From positions 620,001-684,000 of the forward strand of contig OZ243042.1 of assembly GCA_965212085.1 (NCBI GenBank): a stretch of 64,000 nt of DNA. Reading direction: 5' to 3'. The first letter of the stretch is position 1; each line of letters starts with the position of its first letter. The notes beneath the pieces are model-generated. The model did no database searches and was not told where the DNA came from. It was given only the letters and a program-made list of their open reading frames with translations. The position numbers were made by a program, and so were the translations under genes. This DNA comes from JAHRAW01 sp965212085. GTDB lineage: Bacteria > Pseudomonadota > Gammaproteobacteria > Arenicellales > Poriferihabitantaceae. This document shows, piece by piece, positions 1-11,598 of the stretch.

Positions 1-2608
<2,608 letters not shown>

Positions 2609-3165
2609 TACAACCCCAAAAAGTCCGCGCCGGCAAAATGGAAACCGCAAAACGGAAACCGCATCGCCCGCGCCTCGTGATTGGAGTCGTCAGCTTGAAC
2701 TCTCGAAGAGTTATGCAACATAAACATGCAATATGTAAATGTAATGGAACATGTCAATACAAAATACAAACGCAAAAACATGTCCCGGTACCCGCGCTTA
2801 CGGAGTTTGCCTGATGTGAATAACATAAACAAACTCGCGCTTGCGCGCGCCTTTGACTACCCTGATTGTAAAAGAGCAAGTTCGCGGGATCCGCAAACTG
2901 AAAATCATAAATACGGGACCGAACCCCGGGTTGGGGTCGCCACATCGCTATCCATGACTTTGGAACCGGCGATTGTAACAGAAAAATCCCCGGCGGAACA
3001 CTTTTTTTTGCAGTTTTTGAGGAATTTGGGCTAATTGGACCGGTCGGGGACCCGCCGGACGGCGGGAAACGCCCATTTATAGCCATTTTCCAGAGGTTAG
3101 CGATCCCTCGGCGGGCACGTCGCAGGGCAAAAAAAACGGGCGGGGCGTGGGCGGACGTCGGGGAT
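2609..3165 (-). other. Spacer between tRNA-Ala and 23S
   Basis: This 557-bp stretch is transcribed as part of the rRNA operon and holds no convincing gene. It contains a boxA antitermination site (listed separately). The part nearest 23S presumably forms one arm of the 23S processing stem, whose other arm is outside the window. ORFs running through it are short, lack a ribosome-binding site and read into the tRNA or 23S. Confidence 0.7.
2867..2879 (-). promoter_or_regulatory. boxA antitermination site in the spacer
   Basis: The minus strand reads TGCTCTTTTACAA, one mismatch-like variant of the boxA consensus TGCTCTTTAACA. A second boxA in the spacer just before 23S is the known arrangement in proteobacterial rrn operons, where NusB/NusE load and keep RNA polymerase resistant to Rho. 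Here it could be particularly important because the upstream spacer carries several kilobases of extra sequence. Confidence 0.75.
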
Positions 3166-3241
3166 TGGTGGAGCCAGGCGGGATCGAACCGCCGACCTCC
3201 TGCGTGCAAGGCAGGCGCTCTCCCAGCTGAGCTATGGCCCC
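3166..3241 (-). tRNA. alaT: tRNA-Ala (TGC anticodon)
   Basis: The minus strand gives a 76-nt cloverleaf starting GGGGCCATAGCTCAG and ending in an encoded CCA. The anticodon loop CTTGCAC reads TGC, which decodes alanine. T-arm GGTTCGATCC is present. It lies between the small-membrane-protein genes and 23S, the usual last tRNA of the spacer. Confidence 0.97.
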
Positions 3242-3252
3242 GCTACGAAAAA

Positions 3253-3381
3253 TTACTTTCCGGGCTTGGGTTCGTGCGACTCATCGTTCTTCGGAGGCTC
3301 ATACACCCCCGCAAAAACCACAAACGCCAGAAACAACACAACCACACTCACCAACATCACTGTCGCCCAGTCAATCTCCAT
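3253..3381 (-). CDS. Small single-TM protein (42 aa) inside the rRNA spacer
   Basis: The product is unrecognised. The protein starts MEIDWATVML, has one hydrophobic segment at about residues 6-25 and ends in a charged tail rich in Lys, Glu and Pro. Its ATG overlaps the stop of the preceding ORF (TGATG), and GGAGG sits about 7 nt upstream, so it looks translated and coupled. It ends only 11 bp before tRNA-Ala. The topology resembles very small respiratory-oxidase accessory subunits such as CcoQ, but no diagnostic motif is present, so no function is assigned. Its location between two rRNA-operon tRNAs is highly unusual. Confidence 0.6.
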   Translation of the reverse strand: MEIDWATVMLVSVVVLFLAFVVFAGVYEPPKNDESHEPKPGK

Positions 3382-3611
3382 CACAACACCTCCAGCCGGC
3401 GGATTTGCCGCCAGATTCTCAAAATCAGCCCCGAGCATATCACCGTGAGCACTGCAATGGCAAGGCCGCCAAGCCAGTAAATCAGCGATCTTTCATCGTT
3501 CAAGTGGAGGGAACTGACTCCGCCCACCGCCAGGATAACGGCGCCCATCAGCATGGTAAGCAACCTCGTCAGAAAGGCGATTTCTTCCTTGACTCCGGCC
3601 GTTTTGTTCAT
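3381..3611 (-). CDS. Small two-TM protein (76 aa) inside the rRNA spacer
   Basis: The product is unrecognised. The start chosen (MNKTAGVKEE) has a strong AAGGAG about 10 nt upstream; the longer open frame would run back into tRNA-Ile. Two hydrophobic segments, about residues 14-32 and 43-64, flank a short polar loop, and the tail is Arg-rich (RIWRQIRRLEVL), suggesting an inner-membrane protein with a cytoplasmic C-terminus. It is coupled to the 42-aa gene by a TGATG overlap. The pair is co-directional with the rRNA operon and lies between tRNA-Ile and tRNA-Ala. Confidence 0.65.
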   Translation of the reverse strand: MNKTAGVKEEIAFLTRLLTMLMGAVILAVGGVSSLHLNDERSLIYWLGGLAIAVLTVICSGLILRIWRQIRRLEVL

Positions 3612-3689
3612 AAAAACCACAACTCCTTGAAAAAAGTCCGTAAACACCGGCTCATCACCAACAGTGGTATCAGAAATAGTATCAGAAAC

Positions 3690-3766
<77 letters not shown>

Positions 3767-3821
3767 GGCCCGGCGGGGAGTATACGCCAAACGGGCGTTG
3801 GTTGCCAACGATTGGCATGGC

Positions 3822-4238
3822 TCAATACATATGAGACAGGGAGACCCGATCGGTTGGCGCGGGCAAATTATAGCATTGAGCCGGGGTTTTGAAGCGCAGC
3901 GCCTGATGCGGTCGTTGGTGGTGGTAGTCTTGCAGGAAGGCTTGCAAGGCCTCGTTGAGCAGGGCTATTTCGCCCGGTAGCGAGCGGTAGAAGTTAAAGA
4001 ACTCCCGCCGTAGCAGGCCATTGAAAGATTCCACGTGGCCGTTAAGTTTCGGCGAGCGCGGCGGCAATACGTGCAGCGGGATGTCGCGTTCGGCGCAGGC
4101 CTGCTCAAACGCGCCCTTGAATTCCGAGCCGCCATCAACCTGCAGTTGTCGCGGTCGAACCTGCGCGCAGACGCGCTCGAGGGCGCGCCGGGCGCTGGCC
4201 GAGGTGGCGCCGGAGACCGCCAGGCACCAGGGCGCACA
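3822..4238 (-). pseudogene. Transposase C-terminal fragment (DDE integrase core, IS3/IS481-like)
   Basis: One open frame on the minus strand reads WCLAVSGAT...QVDGGSEFKG...PRSPKLNGHVESFNGL...DYHHQRPHQAL and stops at 3822. The second catalytic Asp (VDGGSEF) and the Glu (HVESFN) are separated by 34 residues, the D-35-E spacing of IS3/IS481-type transposases. The N-terminal part with the first Asp and the helix-turn-helix is missing, because the frame breaks near 4238 where another ORF begins. It is therefore a remnant with no start of its own. It shows that a mobile element has visited the 16S-tRNA-Ile spacer. Confidence 0.85.
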
Positions 4239-4450
4239 TCGGCAGCGTAGCCCATTCGAGCATGCGTAGCCATTTCTGCCATTTTGTCTATCGTTAATCT
4301 TGTGGCAAGTTCAGCAAGAGGGCCAAACCTCTTTTTCCCAAGGTTGACTATAGCCCCTACAAGTTTCCCGAGTGCCTCCGAGAAAGTGTTACCAAGTGGA
4401 TTGGTTGCATCGGTTGCATCTTCACGTTTGTCTTTGTCGTCTTTGTTCAT
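3965..4450 (-). pseudogene. Unknown ORF truncated at its 3' end by the transposase fragment
   Basis: A start at 4450 with GAGGA about 8 nt upstream opens a frame beginning MNKDDKDKRE. About 70 residues look native (acidic/Lys-rich N-terminus, then an amphipathic stretch GNTFSEALGKLVGAIVNLGK). From about 4240 the frame reads the transposase DNA out of frame, giving an Arg/Pro/Ala-rich tail that ends at 3965. The native gene thus appears cut by the element. Function unknown. It lies 54 bp after the DUF805 gene in the same direction. Confidence 0.6.
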
Positions 4451-4504
4451 GATTTATTCCTCTTCGGAATGAAAAATAAATAGAATTACCAACCGATGAG
4501 CAAA

Positions 4505-4924
4505 TTAACGCTCAATGTCGTATCGATTTTTTGCTGAATCATTGGGACGCGTCCACCAATAAACCAATAGTAATATTCCAAACCCGGTGGCCAGCAGTAA
4601 CTGCCACCAACCGCTAATCCCAATGTCGTGCAATCGACGTGCACCAACTGCCAAATTTGGCAGCAAGAACACCGCATAAAGCACAAACATTTCAATGGAT
4701 TCATCCGTTTCAAAAAAATCCCAATTGGCAGCGAATGAACCGCTAGTAAATGTCCCCGCAATTGCAACGAGATGCTGCAACAAGTAAAAAAACAGAAAAA
4801 ACCACCAAAATTCAGTGCGCGATGCACGCCCTTTGAAATTGATGTACTTGGCAAAGCAAACTTCGATCGCCTCGGTAAAGGTGCGCGATGGGGCAGCGTA
4901 GTTGTCGTTGGTCGTGTCATTCAT
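4505..4924 (-). CDS. DUF805 family inner-membrane protein
   Basis: The protein has the DUF805 (YhaH-like) pattern: an N-terminal KYINFKGRASRTEFWWF block, hydrophobic segments at roughly residues 40-60 and 80-100, the signature LAVGARRLHDIGISGWW, and a final TM followed by a short tail ending NRYDIER. The family consists of small integral membrane proteins of unknown role. The ATG at 4924 is preferred; an upstream GTG would add 13 residues. The gene is more AT-rich than the bulk of the window and lies within the rRNA spacer, co-directional with 16S and 23S. Confidence 0.85.
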   Translation of the reverse strand: MNDTTNDNYAAPSRTFTEAIEVCFAKYINFKGRASRTEFWWFFLFFYLLQHLVAIAGTFTSGSFAANWDFFETDESIEMFVLYAVFLLPNLAVGARRLHDIGISGWWQLLLATGFGILLLVYWWTRPNDSAKNRYDIER

Positions 4925-5190
4925 TTTTTCACTGCGCCTGTCATTGTTGTCTCCGGTTTGCACGGCGGTGCCGGGTTGTTATCCAGTTCACACGGAAAAT
5001 GAAAGTCCCCCCTGTTCGCCCGGACGGGCATGGTGTCCAGTCGGGTTCCGTATAGGACGGGGCAGGATTGTAGGGTAGGTTTTGCCCTTGTCAAGGGGTA
5101 TAGGGGATTTCGGCGGGATTTGTGTACAAAAGGCAAAACTGTGCAACAGTGCGGGGTTGCGGTGTGGGAGGGGATCGGTTTGCTCCCCGT

Positions 5191-5709
5191 TCAGGTGCCC
5201 TTTTTCGGTAGCGCCAAAGCGTAGTTGCCGCCACTCTGCCGAAACCCGACGCGGCGTAAAAATTTGTCGGTGCCAATAATATCTATGCCACTGGTAACAT
5301 GGATTTGTATTTCCACTGCGCGGCGATTTATCGCCCAAAGGCGATAGGCATTTAATAGTTTTATTGCGATGCGACCGTCCAGCAAAGCTTTGCGGTAATC
5401 CGCCACCACATAAAATGCCATACATGATGAAATAATCTCATCGCAATACAGCAGGCGGTTTGCCACACAACCCAAATATCCCACCGGCTCGCCTTGTAAC
5501 TCGGCGATGATAAATCCAAAACGGTCGGTTTTACCAAGCACGTTGTCGCGCAGATATTCTTCCAAGCGTTCATCGTTCAATTGGAATTTTCCGTAGCGGC
5601 TTTCTTTATGAGACGCGTAAATCAACGGCGAAATATCAGGAATATCTTTTTCATCACGCATTAAACGAATTTGCACGACCGATGCATTTTTAGTTTTTGG
5701 GGTTGGCAT
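5191..5709 (-). CDS. GNAT-like acetyltransferase inside the rRNA spacer
   Basis: About 172 aa. The central part (FGFIIAELQGEPVGYLGC, then ISSCMAFYVVADYRK, then GRIAIKLLNAYRLWAI) resembles the beta4/motif A/alpha3 core of GNAT N-acyltransferases, and the C-terminal block (TDKFLRRVGFRQSGGNYAL) resembles the motif B end. The acetyl-CoA loop (Q/R-x-x-G-x-A) is degenerate (YRKALLDGRIA), so activity is uncertain. The start at 5709 is supported by GGAG 7 nt upstream; the longer frame runs into the 16S trailer stem. It is the first gene after 16S and is lower in GC than the chromosome. Substrate unknown. Confidence 0.65.
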   Translation of the reverse strand: MPTPKTKNASVVQIRLMRDEKDIPDISPLIYASHKESRYGKFQLNDERLEEYLRDNVLGKTDRFGFIIAELQGEPVGYLGCVANRLLYCDEIISSCMAFYVVADYRKALLDGRIAIKLLNAYRLWAINRRAVEIQIHVTSGIDIIGTDKFLRRVGFRQSGGNYALALPKKGT

Positions 5710-5777
5710 TTTTTGCTCCGATGTTATTTTGACGCGATTGTAAAATGGCGTTGGTTTGCGCATGCCATCGTAAAAAA

Positions 5778-5817
5778 CCAAGCAAATTGTGTGGACGCTC
5801 CGAAACGAGAATCTCTA
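5778..5817 (-). other. 3' arm of the 16S processing stem
   Basis: Directly after 16S, the minus strand reads AGAGATTCTCGTTTCGGAGC and continues to TTGCTTGGTT. This is complementary over about 40 nt, with a few G-U pairs and mismatches, to the leader at 7455-7500. Such stems around 16S are RNase III processing sites. Its intact presence means the extra genes of the spacer lie after, not within, the 16S precursor structure. Confidence 0.8.
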
Positions 5818-5824
5818 TAAGGTG

Positions 5825-7379
<1,555 letters not shown>

Positions 7380-7454
7380 AGTTTGTTGCCTTAGGAAAAG
7401 GCAATTTTGTATGGAAATCAATGCCTTACGACATCAACGCCCACATACTGGATG

Positions 7455-7500
7455 AGAGATTCCGACGAATCGAAGCGCCCACACAATCTGCTTGATTTGG
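7455..7500 (-). other. 5' arm of the 16S processing stem
   Basis: In the leader, the minus strand reads CAAGCAGATTGTGTGGGCGC and then continues to GGAATCTCT. It pairs with the trailer arm at 5778-5817 to loop out 16S for RNase III cleavage. The two arms share near-identical sequence when one is reverse-complemented. Confidence 0.8.
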
Positions 7501-7513
7501 TTGTGAAAGAACA
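7501..7513 (-). promoter_or_regulatory. boxA in the rrn leader
   Basis: The minus strand reads TGTTCTTTCACAA, a close relative of the boxA consensus TGCTCTTTAACA. It lies about 35 nt downstream of the -10 hexamer and just before the processing stem, the standard position for the rrn leader antitermination site. Confidence 0.7.
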
Positions 7514-7546
7514 AAACGGCGACCAATACGCCATTTGGGAGCGCGG

Positions 7547-7574
7547 ATTATACGCGGAAAAACCTCGCCGTCAA
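7547..7574 (-). promoter_or_regulatory. rrn promoter (-35/-10)
   Basis: On the minus strand TTGACG (7574-7569) and a perfect TATAAT (7552-7547) are separated by 16 bp. The discriminator after the -10 is GC-rich (CCGCGC), typical of stringently controlled rRNA promoters. The stretch upstream (AAACTTGAAAAAAAG) is A-rich and could serve as an UP element. The remaining 196 bp up to the MFS gene show nothing else convincing. Confidence 0.85.
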
Positions 7575-7770
7575 CACTTTTTTTCAAGTTTGTCCGGGGT
7601 AATTTTGGAGGCAATCCACCCAATTTTACCGATGGTGCTAGAATATTGTCACTGATGGCGGAAGATGACTCACACATTACTGTTGCATAAAAGCACGTGT
7701 AAGATTTTCATGATGCACGATTACAAATCAGGTTTGGATTGTGGGCGCACCATAAAATCCAAATTAATGA

Positions 7771-9024
7771 TTAACGATTGCATTGTTTTTGCAGGAACGG
7801 AAATCCGACCAGCCACAAAAAACCGATTACTTGCAAAATGATGATAACGCCGAAAGCGGTTTGGTGGGCGACTGCCGGGTAGGCACCGGTGGCGCCAACT
7901 TGCCAAAGTCCAATTACGACGCCGGCGCCGTATTGCATAAGAAATGCGCAAACCGTCGCTAGGAGGTTTAGCAAACTCATCGCGCGCCCGGTCAAATCGG
8001 GCGCCACGGCGCGCGCGATTAATGCATATGCGAACAACGAACTTCCCGTCAACAACCCGAATGTTGACCACAGAAAAACCGCGCCGGCGCCGAAGTTTAA
8101 GACGATAATGATTTGTACGCCAATAAAAAGAAAACCGGCGACCGCCATCGTGCGTGCAACACTGACGCCGACGCGCACCAACAGGTCAGCGATGCCACCC
8201 AAAAACAGGTTGCCGGCGACCACGGCGGAGGCGAGCACCAGTAAAATTGTAGCGGCCGGAATGTCCGCCAACCCATCCACTTCGCGCAACCACACGCCCG
8301 CCCACAAACCTTGATACGAAATCCACACGCCCTGCCCGAGCGCGGAAATCGGCGCGAATCGGATAAACGCCGGATTGCGAAGGACGGCGGCGAAGCCGCG
8401 AAGTTGTTGCGGGAAGTTTGCATTTTCGTCGCGCGCGGAATCATCCGGATGCGTCGGCACGATTAACATTAACAAAACCGCGACCACGACCGTAACCGCA
8501 GCCAACCATAAAAAAAGTTCGTTCCAGGAAATGCGCTGTAAAATTAATTGCACCGGCAAAGTCGAAAACAACGCGCCCATTCCGGCGCAACCGACGGCCG
8601 CGGCATTCGCCAACGCCAACCGTTCCGGCGGCAGCCACCGACTGTTAACCATGAACGCGGCGGTCCAACATCCGGCCATTCCGACGCCGATTAAAAATCT
8701 CCCGCACAACAATCCGAAACCGGTTCCGGTAGAAAACAAAACCGCACCGACCGCACCAACGGTTAGCAATGCGGCGACGGTGTTCCTGGGACCGAAACGA
8801 TCCAACCAGATGCCAGTGAAAATTTGTGCACCTGCGACCGCGAACAAAAATACGCTGGTCAAAAATCCGAGATACTCAACGCCAAAACCCAACTCCCGCC
8901 GAATCACCGAACCGACGACGGCGTTAATGTTGCGGAACAATTCCGACAAAAGATAAGTCGCCATAAACGGAATAAAAACAAACACCAAAATTCCGACTAT
9001 GGTCGCGGGAGTTTTTACGCGCAT
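7771..9024 (-). CDS. MFS transporter
   Basis: About 417 aa with around twelve hydrophobic segments. The loop between TM2 and TM3 reads GIWLDRFGPRNT, the major facilitator motif A (G-x-x-x-D-R-x-G-x-R). TM4 region GRFLIGVGMAGCWTAAFM also fits MFS transporters of the nitrate/sugar-phosphate type. The ATG at 9024 (MRVKTPATIV) is chosen because the 21 residues before it are polar and lack a ribosome-binding site. The substrate cannot be told. It stands alone, facing the same way as the rRNA operon. Confidence 0.85.
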   Translation of the reverse strand: MRVKTPATIVGILVFVFIPFMATYLLSELFRNINAVVGSVIRRELGFGVEYLGFLTSVFLFAVAGAQIFTGIWLDRFGPRNTVAALLTVGAVGAVLFSTGTGFGLLCGRFLIGVGMAGCWTAAFMVNSRWLPPERLALANAAAVGCAGMGALFSTLPVQLILQRISWNELFLWLAAVTVVVAVLLMLIVPTHPDDSARDENANFPQQLRGFAAVLRNPAFIRFAPISALGQGVWISYQGLWAGVWLREVDGLADIPAATILLVLASAVVAGNLFLGGIADLLVRVGVSVARTMAVAGFLFIGVQIIIVLNFGAGAVFLWSTFGLLTGSSLFAYALIARAVAPDLTGRAMSLLNLLATVCAFLMQYGAGVVIGLWQVGATGAYPAVAHQTAFGVIIILQVIGFLWLVGFPFLQKQCNR

Positions 9025-9110
9025 TATTCTGGGAAAGCGAACCTCGTTGCAGTCACGGTTTTGTTTGGCGGCTCTGGATACTCGCACAATTTCGCTAAAT
9101 AATTAGGGTC

Positions 9111-9330
9111 TTAGGAAGTTAAGCACATCTCAACAGGTGCTAAACTTCTGATATGTCTACTAAAAACAGGTATTATCGCTGTTCGCGAATCAGCGAAAGG
9201 GAATTTCGGCAAATTATACGCTACTTTGCGCTCGACCTTTCGGCCTCCGACACCGCGCGATTGACCACCATCAGCGTCCGCTCGGTCAACGCGATCTACA
9301 TCAAACTTCGCCGCCGCCTCGCCGGGGAAT
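9111..9330 (+). mobile_element. IS1595-type insertion sequence remnant (5' end only)
   Basis: An open frame from 9153 begins MSTKNRYYRCSRISEREFRQ and continues RYFALDLSASDTA...SVRSVNAIYIKLRRRLA, the characteristic N-terminal region of IS1595-group transposases. After about 57 residues the similarity stops and the frame runs antisense into the 3' end of the CoA-ligase gene. Upstream, 9121-9165 contains an imperfect inverted repeat (GAAGTTAAGCAC / GTGCTAAACTTC) that could be part of the terminal repeat. The catalytic DDE-like domain is absent, so the element is dead. It marks the left edge of the lower-GC block 9.1-11.6 kb. Confidence 0.75.
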
Positions 9331-9354
9331 GCGCAAAGTGCGGTCATCCACCGC

Positions 9355-10710
9355 CTATTGGCTTGCCTTTTTCGGCGGCCGGTCGCCGTCATAGACGCGG
9401 TAAAGGCGCCGAGTTTTGTGCATTGAGGCGATACAACCCTGCTCCACCAGTTCTATTTCGGGGCTAAAGCCTAATTGTTCGCGGACGGCATTTTTGATCT
9501 TATCAACAATCATGGGGTGTTGCTCAGCGTCAGTGCATTTGGATGTCTCAAGCCGAATCAATGGCGGATAGTCAATCGGCGGCGCATCATTCAGCACAAT
9601 ATAAAATTCACCGGTGACTTCAGGCTGTAATGATAACAGCACTTTTTGTACGCCGGTTGGAAAGACATTCACGCCTTTAACAACAAACATATCATCGCTA
9701 CGCCCCATCAAATGAAATCGAAAACCCGTTCTACCACACTCACAGGGCTTTGTATAAATCTGAACCGAGTCATGCGTTCTAAAACGAATTAAAGGGCACG
9801 CTTCATACATTAGTGTCGTAAACACCAACTCACCAATCGCACCATCAGTTTTTGCTATTGCTTCACCCGTTTCAGGGTTGATTAGTTCTGCATGCAATAA
9901 GCCTTGACCAAAAAAATGAAGGCCTGTTCTGTGCTCACATTCAGCGCTTTGAGCGCCTACTTCCGCCGCGCCATATAAGTCAGCGGCGCTCATCCCCCAA
10001 GTAGATTCAATCTTCTCTCGATAACCCGGCACTTGAAGCCCCGCCTCGCCCGAGAAAAAGCCTTTTGTTATATTTATCTCTTTCGGAGAAAGCCCTTGCG
10101 TTGCGGCTCTTTCGGCTAAATGAATCGTATATGAGGGGGTTGAATAGAGGCAAATGTCTTCTTTAATTGAGGCCATGACTTGTAACAGGCGATTGGTTTG
10201 ACCGACGCCATATGGCAGCATTGCCGCACCCATTCTTTCAAAAGAACTTTGATCCAGCGTGCCGCCTGCATAGAGGCTGTAATTAAAACAGTTGATGACA
10301 AAGTCCTCAGGCTGGCAACCCATCGCCCACAGCGCTCTTGCGCCCATTTCACTGTAAGTGTCCAAATCATTTTGCGTCAAACCTAAACGCAGCGGCTGTC
10401 CCGTCGTGCCGCCGGTACCCACAATTCGAACGAGTTGTGACAGTTCTACGGATTGGTTTGCACCCAACAGTGCGCCGGCTTTCTGTGCATCCGCCGGTTC
10501 AACTTTTTCAGTAAAAGGTAATTTTTTCAGATCATTCAAATCCCGGATGTCGCCCACTGAAACGCCCGCCTGTTGCCACTTTTCCCTGTAAAAAACATTA
10601 GCCTGAAAAAGTCTGGAAATTTGCATTTTTAAGCGCTTGCTTTCAAGGCCGAAGAGTGCTTCATCGGGGATTGTTTCCAAAGCCTCATTCCAATATGGCT
10701 TATTGCTCAC
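9355..10710 (-). CDS. Phenylacetate-CoA ligase-like AMP-forming enzyme
   Basis: 451 aa, the usual PaaK length. The AMP-binding motif reads IVGTGGTTGQPLRLG, and further blocks LYGAAEVGAQSAECEH and the ADP-forming-like GRSDDMFVVKGVNVFP match the PaaK family. These enzymes activate aromatic or related carboxylic acids to CoA thioesters. It follows the enoyl-CoA hydratase by 5 bp, so the two form an operon that would activate and hydrate an acyl-CoA substrate. GC content is visibly below that of flanking genes, and an IS remnant abuts its 3' end, suggesting transfer. A ring-hydroxylating paa cluster is absent, so phenylacetate itself is unproven. Confidence 0.88.
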   Translation of the reverse strand: MSNKPYWNEALETIPDEALFGLESKRLKMQISRLFQANVFYREKWQQAGVSVGDIRDLNDLKKLPFTEKVEPADAQKAGALLGANQSVELSQLVRIVGTGGTTGQPLRLGLTQNDLDTYSEMGARALWAMGCQPEDFVINCFNYSLYAGGTLDQSSFERMGAAMLPYGVGQTNRLLQVMASIKEDICLYSTPSYTIHLAERAATQGLSPKEINITKGFFSGEAGLQVPGYREKIESTWGMSAADLYGAAEVGAQSAECEHRTGLHFFGQGLLHAELINPETGEAIAKTDGAIGELVFTTLMYEACPLIRFRTHDSVQIYTKPCECGRTGFRFHLMGRSDDMFVVKGVNVFPTGVQKVLLSLQPEVTGEFYIVLNDAPPIDYPPLIRLETSKCTDAEQHPMIVDKIKNAVREQLGFSPEIELVEQGCIASMHKTRRLYRVYDGDRPPKKASQ

Positions 10711-10715
10711 AATTG

Positions 10716-11495
10716 TTAACCCGGTTTTGATTGCTTGTTTTTGGACTGCAAAAAATCAGCCAGTGCTTGCTGCGTATCCGGATGGGTAAAGCACTCCACA
10801 TCGACCATCTCTTCCAGTTCGAGCGTTGCATCAAAATCATTCTGCAAGGCTGCCAGGTAGCCTTTTTTAATGAAAGCCAAACCATGGGCGGGAAATTCGG
10901 CAAACCGCGCCGCCAATTTCATTGCTTCTTGCAGCAGCATCTCATCGGCAACCACCTCAGTGACCAATCCAATTCTTTCGGCTTGGTTGGCATCAATCGG
11001 ATCAGGCGCCAGCGTTAGATGTATTGCCCTTCCCAAACCAATCAGCCGAGGAAGTATGTAGGTTAAACCACCGGTGGGACTAAAACCCAGTTCAGCGTCC
11101 GGCAAACCCAGTTTGGCTGACTCAGCAGCGATACGTATGTCACACATTAAAACCAATTCCAAACCACCGCCAAGACAATAGCCATTAATTGCGGCAATAA
11201 TAGGTTTTTGGCAATTCCACATTGCTTTGACGAGCACTTGATAAGCATGCGCCGTTTCTCGAAACACCTCCGCCCTTGTATCCGCCATCATTTGTTTAAT
11301 GTCACCACCCGCACTAAAGGCACGACCATCACCCGTAACAAGCAGCGCACAAATCGAATCATCTTCCGCGCATTGATTGACGGCGGACACTAACTCGTCC
11401 AATGTTTGTTTGTCTATGGCATTCAGTATTCTGCCACGATCAAGTGTGATTACAGCCACGTGTTCGCGCTTTTCAAAAATAATTCTCTGTGTCAT
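10716..11495 (-). CDS. Enoyl-CoA hydratase/isomerase family protein
   Basis: 259 aa, typical for crotonases. The CoA-binding/oxyanion region reads ALLVTGDGRAFSAGGDIKQM and INGYCLGGGLELVLMCDIRI; of the two glutamates of classical hydratases, the first is replaced (G-G-L-E retained, second at PDAELGFSPTGG retained as Glu). It catalyses hydration or isomerisation of acyl-CoA intermediates. First gene of a two-gene operon with the CoA ligase, downstream of the palindrome at 11531. Lower GC than neighbours. Confidence 0.9.
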   Translation of the reverse strand: MTQRIIFEKREHVAVITLDRGRILNAIDKQTLDELVSAVNQCAEDDSICALLVTGDGRAFSAGGDIKQMMADTRAEVFRETAHAYQVLVKAMWNCQKPIIAAINGYCLGGGLELVLMCDIRIAAESAKLGLPDAELGFSPTGGLTYILPRLIGLGRAIHLTLAPDPIDANQAERIGLVTEVVADEMLLQEAMKLAARFAEFPAHGLAFIKKGYLAALQNDFDATLELEEMVDVECFTHPDTQQALADFLQSKNKQSKPG

Positions 11496-11530
11496 GTTAT
11501 CTTCCCGCCCGCAAAGAGTATTAACCTTGA

Positions 11531-11548
11531 TATGATTCTTGAATCATA
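11531..11548. promoter_or_regulatory. Perfect inverted repeat, likely operator
   Basis: TATGATTC-TT-GAATCATA has two perfect 8-bp arms around a 2-bp centre, 36 bp upstream of the enoyl-CoA hydratase start. A TTGACT lies just upstream on the minus strand. Its size and symmetry fit a TetR- or MarR/GntR-type binding site controlling the two-gene operon. No regulator gene lies next to it, so the cognate protein would be elsewhere. Confidence 0.6.
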
Positions 11549-11598
11549 CCTTTGTTGAAGTCAATAGCGCAGCAGATTCGCGATGATCGTAATTGTAA

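Noticed and set aside
3253..3381. CcoQ/FixQ subunit of cbb3 oxidase
   Set aside because: Only size and single-TM topology agree; no other cco gene is near and the sequence lacks diagnostic residues.
7407..7677. ORFs in the rrn leader (7407-7655 plus, 7426-7677 minus)
   Set aside because: The region is accounted for by the rrn promoter, boxA and processing stem; no gene-like features are seen.
9153..9467. Intact IS1595 transposase gene
   Set aside because: Only about 57 N-terminal residues match; the rest of the frame is antisense to the CoA-ligase gene.
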